From: Rhizophagus irregularis
Lineage: Eukaryota; Glomeromycota; Glomeromycetes; Glomerales; Glomeraceae
Reading direction: 5' to 3'
Assembly (NCBI RefSeq): GCF_026210795.1
Contig: NC_089429.1
Span: forward strand, 6,977,001 to 7,041,000
DNA: 64,000 bases
A program made the translations under genes and the position numbers. The notes beneath the pieces are model-generated. The model worked only from the letters and a program-made list of their open reading frames with translations, was not told the origin of the DNA and searched no databases. This document shows positions 55,801 through 64,000 of the stretch, piece after piece. Every line of letters begins with the position of its first letter. The stretch's first letter is position 1.

Positions 55801-56981
55801 TTCTACCTTTTCTTATTTGTTTGATTATTTCAAAATTTTTATTTATTTTTTTTTTTTCGAAAATCTTAAAAAACTATTGACGATTATTATAGTGATCCTT
55901 TCACGTGGTTTATCTAAATCGTCGTTCTTAAGATAAAAGAAATTATCAGTTATAAATATTTATTTTGATTTTATTTATAATAAAAAGTTATTTATTAGAA
56001 ATCATTATGAATTAGATTGCTTTCCAATGAACTATGTCTGCAAAAATTTGTTATCAATTTATAACCTTGACTAAAAACAAAGCAAACTATTTGATTATTT
56101 TGATTATTTACAATTTCAGAAATAGATCCTCTCTAAGGTACCTCACTAATTTAATATCTAAAATTTCGGAGAGCCTCTATTCCGAATAAAATTTTGGTCT
56201 TTCTTGCCAAAATGACAATCTTTAAAATGAAATTTAAAGTTTAGGAAAGTGTTTTTAAATGGGGATTTGAAATTATTACGTATTTAAATATTTCACGTAG
56301 AATTAATCAATTCTTCGCGAGTTTAAAATTAACTATAATCAATATTATATCGCAATATTTCTTGAGTATTATCCAATTGACGATTTTTTATGAAATTACA
56401 AAGAATAGTTTAAATATTGAAAATTATATTAAGTCATGTAATAATTTAGTATTAACTTGTCAAGAAACCAAAGATTAATTTTGTATATCAGTAAATCATA
56501 TTATTAAAGAAATTATCTTATCAATAGATCTGTAATTATTTTCTGCAAACAGTGAATAATTAATTTATAAATAGATTTAATAAACAATTATTGCCAAATG
56601 TCTTTTTTTAGATGTTGCAATAAATTCTCATGAGTACAAAACAAAAATTCTTAGTAGTAATGATGTTACTTTCAATTATAACCCCTAATTTTGCATTAGT
56701 CTTGTCATTAAGAAAAATATGACCTCAATGATGAAATTCATGCTATTTAAAATCAAATATAGTGCATACTACATCACTTTTGTATGAATTTACTGACAAT
56801 AATGGGAACGACTTAATTACAATAAATATTGTTATTCAATAAAAGTAACTAACAATTTTTACTTAGTAATTTATATTACAATATTTTTAATAATTTTGTA
56901 GCACAATTTGACAAATTTTATACCATACAAACATGTTCAAAGCCTTTTCATAGAGTATTGTGCTCTTATTTCAGTATGTGC
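55801..56981. other. No gene seen
   Basis: AT-rich, no open frame of interest, no clear repeats. Confidence 0.4.
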
Positions 56982-57214
56982 TTAGAGGTCTGCATTGACT
57001 CCTATTTTACAACCAGGCTTGGAAATTAACTTAAAGTGCCCGGCCCGGCTTAATATATTAAAAACCCAGCCCGGACCGGACCCGGACTATTATTATATCA
57101 TTTTGCTGTAAAAACAAAAAAATTCGGCCAGTTTAATTTCGGCCGGAATTAAGAATTACGAAAATCCGGGTTTAACGAAAAATCATGTGCGGGGTCCCGT
57201 TTGCAGACCTCTAA
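56982..57214. mobile_element. hAT-like MITE, 233 bp
   Basis: Thirteen-base inverted ends TTAGAGGTCTGCA (56982-56994) and its complement (57202-57214). Outside a TAGAGG core end, the flanks read ATGTGCT and ATGTGGCT, an 8-bp-type target duplication with one base lost. The interior is GC-rich (GCCCGGCCCGGC, CCGGACCGGACCCGGAC, TTCGGCCGGAATT). The terminal TTAGAGGT is shared with the MITE at 22881-23055. Confidence 0.65.
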
Positions 57215-57291
57215 TGTGGCTGAGATATTTTATTATATATGTTTGATTATTTTAAATTTTTTTAAATAAATATGCAGAAATTAAAATTATT

Positions 57292-57346
57292 AAAAAGCCA
57301 TATTTATGGTTTATTGTAAAAGGCCACATTTATGGCTTATTGTGTA
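57292..57346. repeat. Two-copy 27-bp tandem repeat
   Basis: AAAGCCATATTTATGGTTTA then TTGT is repeated as AAGGCCACATTTATGGCTTA then TTGT. Confidence 0.7.
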
Positions 57347-60060
57347 GTTGAACTAATTTTATAAAGAAGATAATCTCAACATTTGATTTCACATGAATAA
57401 AAAGCCTCATTTGAACACTAAATGGGGCTTTAATTATTATTAGTACATGTAAATACATTTATAAAATTTTTTTTTTCAATATGATTCCCCCCTTTTTTCC
57501 TAAATATTTAATATTCAACTTTTGAGATTTAATAAATTATTAAAAAAAATTTTATTTTGAAAAATTATTCATGAAAAAATTTTCTTCAAACAAGCGAGAT
57601 ATGCTATTTGGATGCATCATCATTCAATTCTTTTAAAAATTATATATTTCTTTCTATTTATTTAAAAATAAAATTTTATAATGTTTAATTCCTCTTTTAT
57701 TCTAACAACATCAATACAATTTATTCTATCATATTTTCTAAACATACTATATCATTATTTATTACATACATAAACTTTTATAATAACTCTAGAATTGTTC
57801 ATGAACATTACTATGATACATATAATTTAATGATATTTGGTTCAATTACTATGATTTGAAGTGTATTCAAGACAATATCATCGATATTTGATAATATTAA
57901 TATATTGAGCGGAATGTGCATTTCATAATGTTGTAATTGTCACATACACCTGCTATCAACAATTACATCAAGTTAAATTTCTGTGTTGGAGAAATTTTTA
58001 AGGAGTCAACCAAATTAAAAAAAAATAATTTAAAACCCTTTCATTGCAAAACCTTTTCATTACACACATGTTTTATTATAGACATTTGCTTTATTCCCGC
58101 ACAAGTATCATTCCCAAATATACAAATATAGTAACAAATGATTAAACTACTAGACCTTATTAAATATTATTCATTAAAAGCATTATATTTTAAATTTTAC
58201 ACAACTTCTTTCATAATTACAATCTATAATAATAACACAGTCTGGTCAATTAGTATAGTATATAACTTATTAAATTTATTACCAACGATATAAAATTAGA
58301 AGTTGTAGTTTAGGGAACAAGTTAAATTCAAAGAAAAATAAAAAAGAATCACATTTGAAAGCATTTTTTGTAACCAAATAATGTTTCACCTACACAAGAG
58401 ATACAGTATTATTACTCGATTCCTTTAAAACTAATAGAACTTTTTATTATAGAATAAATTTCTTAAGAAATCTTATCTGACTGATAAAATGGAATTAGAG
58501 TATCAGACAAAGTATTCAAAATAATAAAACCTTCCTATTGCCAGCTCAAAGAAAATTGTTAATAAAATCAATTTGCATCCTTAATCTCATGAGAATCTAC
58601 TTAATTACATTAATTTTAACAAACTTTGTGATTATTAAAGTTTCTAAACAACCCAGAATCTTTAAAGATAATTCTTTAAATATATTAAAGTATTTTGTCC
58701 TCAAACATGCAACAATAATAAAGAAAGTTTTCCTTTTATTATGATATACTATGGACTTTATATGAAAATAAATAACGAGGATTATTGGATTAATGGTGAT
58801 TTTTCCCAAAGAATTGATCTAGCAGAGGCATAACAACATTACGCCAATCTCATGCAAAATTGTAAATGGCATATCAAACACCCCGATATTTTATGACTAG
58901 TGAACAAAATGAATGAGTCATTTTACGTTGTTGACTCTTGAAGCAATGCTACTTATATAAACAGATTAAACAAAAGTTTACAAAAAAAGAAAATATAACA
59001 GAATATTTAAATAATTAATATATTCAAACATTGGATTGGTATATTACTCAAAGAAGATGGATTAATAATTTATTGCATTTTACTATTTAATACTTAGAGA
59101 GAAATACTATTAGAAGAAACAAATTTTAGTATAGTTTAAGAGTGAACTAATGGAATATAGGCATAAAATTACTCTAACTATCCATATGTTTAATTATTTC
59201 AGAATAGGAGCTTATTTTACTGATATTGGAGAGGGAAATCTGATAGTTGACATACAAATTTTGATGAAAGAAAAATAATTTTAAGAATGTTAAAATACAT
59301 AATTTATTCAAAGGTCAATCTGATGATAAAATATGTAAATTGACCAACCATTTATGACTAAATATGTACAGCTGGATGGAAAACTCACACAAGCCAATCG
59401 AGCCATGGATGTAACAGGTGATAAATTATTCAACAAGTGATAAATTATTTCATATTATTGAGTAATTACTCTAAAATAACTCTTTAAGTCATCCATCCAA
59501 AAAAAAACCAAAAAAAAGATATAATCAAGGATATGAACATTATATAGATATAAAGATTTATGAAAATAATTTAAAGGTACATATAACTGTAATTTGTACA
59601 GAAAGATACAAGATTTACTATTAGTAATGTTAGTAAAATTTCATTTTCATTACAATTAAATATTTTTCACACATTATACACAATAAGTTGCAAGTAACAT
59701 GGATTTCAAGGATTACCATTATATTTTTAATATACAATTTAACTTTCTAATTTACATATACAAAAGATTTACAGATTGCTGGAAATAATATTTTTAATCA
59801 TATTACCAATTACCTCTTTTATAAGCTTAAATAATTCACCACACCATTTATATATTTCTAAAATTAGAAATGATAATGATACAAGTAAAATAATTGTCAA
59901 AATATATATATCTCTTTATACAACAATTGATGATATTACAAAACTATTAAAACAGTATTAATCCAAAATACAACTTATGATAATAATTCTCCATGAACTT
60001 ACAAATGCCAATTAGTGATCTAACAAACCGTATGGACATCAATAAACTTTTTTAAAAAAG
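57347..60060. other. Decayed AT-rich region, no convincing gene
   Basis: Short frames (57937-58131, 58538-58744, 59776-59961) lack domains. Patches with mixed composition (58800-58960, 59150-59440) look like mutated mobile-element coding sequence leading into the hAT-like remnant. Confidence 0.4.
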
Positions 60061-60064
60061 TTAC

Positions 60065-60330
60065 ATGCTATAGGCGGGTGAATTTTAAGAGAAAAGTATT
60101 AAAGGAGGTGGTTTAAAGCAATATGCTAATACACATTGGACTACCTTGATTGTGCTAATTCTATTTTTAGATGTTAAGCAGAAATTCGAAATGTAACATA
60201 TCCCCAAAAACTTATACCTTTACATATTAGAATTCTTTAGTGCATAGAATCATTAGTTCCGAATAAATATCATTCATATTGACGGTATTTTTATAGTATA
60301 GAATGGTTTTACTAAAATATTTATATTTAC
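60065..60330 (+). pseudogene. Probable hAT-type transposase remnant
   Basis: Plus-strand reading KGGGLKQYANTHWTTL, then VLILFLDVKQKFE, and in other frames ISPKTYTFTY and NSLVHRIISSE. The pattern GGGLKxYxxTxWTT followed by a hydrophobic helix resembles the RNase H-like part of hAT transposase relatives. Stops and frame changes are frequent. The assignment rests on this short motif only. Confidence 0.4.
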
Positions 60331-61686
60331 TAAGTGAAGAACTTCCGCGGTTCTACATATGTATAGTTATAATGTAAAATAAATTAAAAACTCGCATATA
60401 TTTCTAATTTTTATATGAATTTTTCTCACTTGGATTGAATATTTTTCCATTTTTCTTTTTACTGAAAGTCATAAAGTCAAAAAACAAATAAAGTAATAAA
60501 GTTCATTTCATTTATAAACGAACGTGGCGCGTGACAATAATAATTTCTAAGATAACTAGTTTATAACCGGAATTAATTTTTAAAATAGTAATGTCATGAA
60601 AATTTTTATTCATACAACTTCTATTTATAACCATTTAGTATTTAAATGCTTATTTAAAAAAGTCATGACAAGGTGCGGGCACTCAGAAAGAGAAAATGAG
60701 AAAATGAAACGAAAAGATAGTATTCGATGAGTAGATCATCAATACGATGTTTGATGATGTGACGATTGTGACGTTATTATAATCACTATACGAACTATAT
60801 ATGAGAAATTCGCATACAAAAGCATTATTAACATTAACAATTTTCAAAAAAAAATTATTAATAGCCAGATATTAGAGGATTTCCGATTCTCGCATCTTTG
60901 AATAATAATAAAGTTTTTTCCTTCTTAAAAATCATATTATCAAGCTTTTAACTTAAAACTCTAACAAGTTAATATATTTTTATTGCAGGATTAAAATCTT
61001 AGAAAATATAGATATGACTATTTAAATAATCTAGTTTATAAAAATGAAAAAGGGCTAAAAAAAAACTATTAAAAAAATTACTGAACTAAAAACTAAAAAA
61101 AAAGAAGAAATGATTAAAAAAAAAAATTTATTTTCGGTAATAAAAAACTTTTATTTTTCAGTATTGAATTGAATTAAAATCTGAAAATAAAAAAAAATAA
61201 TTAAAAAAGATTTTCGGTATTGAATAAAAAACCAAAAAATAAAAAAGAAAAATTTATTTAGTTTGAAAAAAGAGTTCGAAAAAAAAATAATCATAAATAA
61301 AAGTCAAAAGAAAGAAAGAAAGAAAATATTATAAAAAAATACAATTTTAAAAAAACTAGAATTTATAAAAAATTTAAGAAACGAAAAAAAATAATTAAAT
61401 AAAGGTTTAAAGGAAAAATAGAAAGAAAAAATTAAAAAAGTCCGTTCTACTGCGCCGACCGCATTGAACAAAATTGGCAAATAGAAGCTCCAATGATTTA
61501 TTCTCTAAAAAACTAAAAACAGTTAAGCAAGAAAAAATACAATTTACTAAATGGTTGTACATATAATTTGATTTTATATTACAATTTTTTGATAATACAC
61601 CAATTTAACATTTTAATTAATGAATTTATAATAATATAAACATATCGTTCAGTTTATATACAGTACAAAATAATCATAAATTTTCT
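60331..61686. other. 3' flank of the BTB gene with A-rich tract
   Basis: No gene. Positions 61060-61440 are A-rich with recurring AAAAAACCAAAAAA and TTTTCGGTA(T)TTGAAT words about 70 bp apart, reminiscent of the A-rich dispersed repeat at 48110-48790. Confidence 0.4.
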
Positions 61687-63154
61687 CTATTTTTCAATTA
61701 CTTGAAATACTTCATAGCAATCTACTAAAAAATCAGAAGTTGGGATACCTATATTAGGATAAAAAGTAATATTATCACCATAAGTATTCCATATATTATG
61801 GCCTTTACAATAAAAATAACCCATATGTGGACCTTGACTATTAGCACAATAAATAGCACAATCTGGTTTTGTTACATAACCTAAATTTGCAGTAGAAATA
61901 TCTTTTCCATCTGTGAAACTAAACATAAAACTATCTATAGTAGGTTTCCATTCATCATCTCCATTCCAATCAAGTGGATTATAACCTCCAATTAATTGTG
62001 TTGAACCTTGAATTTTTGCTACCCAAATAGTGGCTCCTTTATTATCACAATTTTGATGAAATGATTCAGCACTAAATCCATCCCGATTTGAGCGATATAA
62101 TAATTTAAATTCATAAGGAATTTCATTTTTGTTATAGGAGGAATCTTTTCTGTCAATCCATGAAGCAAATAAAGGAATGTGATCTGACTGAATTAAAGTT
62201 GAATTAAGATTAGGCCTTCTTGAAGATGCTGTATTGGTTTTAGGTTTAATATTAGGAACAATATGAAATTCCAAAAGATCATGAATTAAATCTTTTGGTA
62301 AGATTTCTTTGTAAATATAAACTTTGTAAAAGAAATCTGTAGGTTCAATATCATAAAATCCAATTAATGGAATAAAATTATGTAATGATCTCTCAATCTT
62401 TATAATGTCATCAGTACTCCATTTGGTTGGATCACTTTCCATATTTTGTTGAAACAAGCACCATCTCAGTAAACGTTCCCAAACTTCGATTTCATTCATA
62501 TTTAAATCATCTCTTTTTAATAATAATTCTAATAAAGGTGCTTTTAAACTAATAAATTTATCAGAATCAAATAAAATTTTAGGTTCTTTACAAATTTTTT
62601 CAAGACAAAAATTCCATAAATCTGTAAATGTCTCATGCTGATAAACAGTTTCAAGAATGCAAGTTGGGTTTTGATATAAAAATTCAGTTTGATGTTCAAT
62701 TAAAAATTCTTGAATATGAGAAACTAATTGTTGGATATTGAGTTCATCTACAGCTATCAACAATTTCAATACATCTGGTCCTTGCAAATTTTTTAATTCA
62801 ATGTTTCCGCAATAAATAAACCTATAAAATATAATTCAATAATTATTAATTTGATATTTTTAGACAGTTATTAAAACTTTATAACATAGTACGTTGTTAC
62901 CTGAGAATAATATTAAATAAATAAGGCGAAATATTTGGTTTCCTTAAAATAAATTTTCCATCCTTTTTTTCAGCCCATTCATTAGAAAATGCTGCACGAA
63001 AATATAAAGACCTAATGCATAAAATATTTGAATGAGCATGGATTTCTTTAACATTCGGTTCTTCTCCAGCATAAATAACAACGTCATATCCTATTTCAGT
63101 TTCAAAAAGTTTTTCATAATCATTGGATAACTCTACCAAAAAATTTGAAGACAT
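61687..63154 (-). CDS. BTB-BACK-TLDc protein
   Basis: Two exons, 63154-62901 and 62821-61687, joined CTCAG|GT...TATAG|G with the frame kept, give 462 residues. Exon 1 is the BTB domain (IGYDVVIYAGEEPNVKEIHA, FRAAFSNEWAEKKDGKF, NISPYLFNIILR). Exon 2 starts FIYCGNIELKNLQGPDVLKL and continues with BACK (about residues 130-270: LWNFCLEKICKEPKILFDSD, NEIEVWERLLRWCLFQ, HNFIPLIGFYDIEP). The C-terminal TLDc domain (about 285-462) has LFASWIDRKDSSYNKNEIPY, ATIWVAKIQGSTQLIGGYNP, DSFMFSFTDGKD and DCYEVFQVIEK. The length matches the family. I chose Met at 63154, because an in-frame Met at 63190 only adds a non-conserved leader. BTB-BACK proteins usually bridge substrates to Cullin-3 ubiquitin ligase, and TLDc is linked to oxidative-stress functions and V-ATPase regulation in other eukaryotes. 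The role here is inferred. No stops, probably functional. Confidence 0.92.
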
Positions 63155-63429
63155 TGTAAAAACTTGTAAAGAGAAAAAAGTGTTTGTCATACGATCGGAT
63201 ATGAAAATTAACCTTAAATGTAATTTTATGTTTGATCGACATGCACAGTGACTTCATTGACTGCGGTAAAAATGACATACACGGGATTTTCATATCAGGT
63301 GAATTCGCAGATCAATTTATTAATGTTAAAAATAAAGAAAAAATAAAAAATATAAGTTTTAACCCATCTAACATAATGATAATTTACCTAACTTAAGTTA
63401 CATGCCATACTATTAGTTGCGTAAATAGT

Positions 63430-63610
63430 CAGTGTTCGGAAATGACCTGGTCATTTGACCATTTTTCGGATTAGGAGTCATTTGGTCAAATGACACCCCA
63501 TCATTTGGCATTTGGCATTTGAATTATTCGCGAAATGACAAATGCCAAATGATTGGGTATCATTTGACTGTCATTTGCGTCCTTTGTCATTTGGTCATTT
63601 GTCATTAAAA
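63430..63610. repeat. CATTTGG-rich foldback sequence
   Basis: Arms 63485-63514 and 63539-63568 are reverse complements with two mismatches (GTCAAATGACACCC, CATCATTTGGCATTTG). The whole stretch repeats TCATTTGG/CCAAATGA words many times. It may be a small MITE or a palindromic minisatellite. Confidence 0.65.
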
Positions 63611-64000
63611 TATTTAAAGATTATTGGACAATTTATAATCACGTGATGTACAAAAAGGAAGGACGTAATCGAAATAATCACAAACAGAATCAATTTTACC
63701 AAATTATTTATTTTTTACTGTAATCTGAAAATAATAAATAACACAACCATAATTATTAAAGTGATAATATCTGATATGTTATTTATTATATATAATTTTA
63801 TTATATAATTATATGCATAAATAAATATTATGGCCATCTTATGATTAAATAAAGACAACAATTATATATAAAAATGGTGAAAAATGGGATCCACTACATG
63901 TGTTACAATTAAATATTTTATTGCAAAATCAATTAACTTTTATCTGTGTGGATAAAATGATCATTAGTGAAATAATTATAAGTGAAATAATCCTGTCTAT
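63611..64000. other. No gene seen
   Basis: AT-rich end of the window. Confidence 0.4.

Overview
The window looks like an accessory, repeat-rich stretch of the nuclear genome of an arbuscular mycorrhizal fungus of the Rhizophagus type (Glomeromycotina). The reasons are very high A+T content, short AT-rich introns, few genes among many decayed mobile elements, and members of three families greatly expanded in that lineage: BTB-BACK-TLDc proteins, F-box/leucine-rich proteins, and kinases with an N-terminal cysteine motif (CENC...CLATLYCEHC). The genus is inferred from these families; no marker gene is present.

Layout. 1-2810: minus-strand array of microexon-like cassettes of about 30-37 nt between splice-site-like ends. 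3706-4123: small CCHC zinc-knuckle gene, same strand. 4.1-10.7 kb: decayed sequence without a convincing gene. 10.7-19 kb: tandem repeats, a kinase-module pseudogene, one arm of a dispersed inverted repeat, a second microexon-like array, a ~170-bp satellite, a 599-bp terminal-inverted-repeat (TIR) element and a TLDc fragment. 19.3-21.3 kb: decayed copy of an unrecognised protein-coding element. 21.7-22.6 kb: BTB-BACK gene with a ruined TLDc end. 22.9-31.3 kb: an F-box gene (26152-27642) flanked by ~1.8-2.1 kb direct repeats, with foldback and nested TIR elements. 31.7-36.9 kb: SINE-like repeat, duplicated upstream block, and a kinase gene ending in a run of phase-1 microexons (34793-36841). 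40.3-41.4 kb: BTB-BACK-TLDc pseudogene. 43.2-43.8 kb: acidic repeat protein. 45.9-46.9 kb: broken membrane-protein gene. 48.1-51.3 kb: the other inverted-repeat arm and a better-preserved copy of the unrecognised element. 53.3-53.8 kb: secreted protein with an N-terminal histidine (LPMO-like). 55-55.8 kb: third microexon-like array with a possible last exon. 57-61.5 kb: decayed transposon sequence. 61.7-63.2 kb: intact BTB-BACK-TLDc gene.

The genes do not form a pathway. The intact ones are a BTB-BACK-TLDc protein and an F-box protein (both candidate ubiquitin-ligase adaptors), a secreted LPMO-like protein, and perhaps the zinc-knuckle and acidic-repeat proteins. The kinase keeps its catalytic motifs but has a frame break near its N-terminus.

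The two most unusual signals are (i) the recurring tandem microexon cassettes, seen as arrays at three loci and again as the spliced tail of the kinase, and (ii) a two-copy element encoding a roughly 630-residue basic protein that I do not recognise. Everything here was read by eye. Splice sites, repeat boundaries and family names are therefore predictions.
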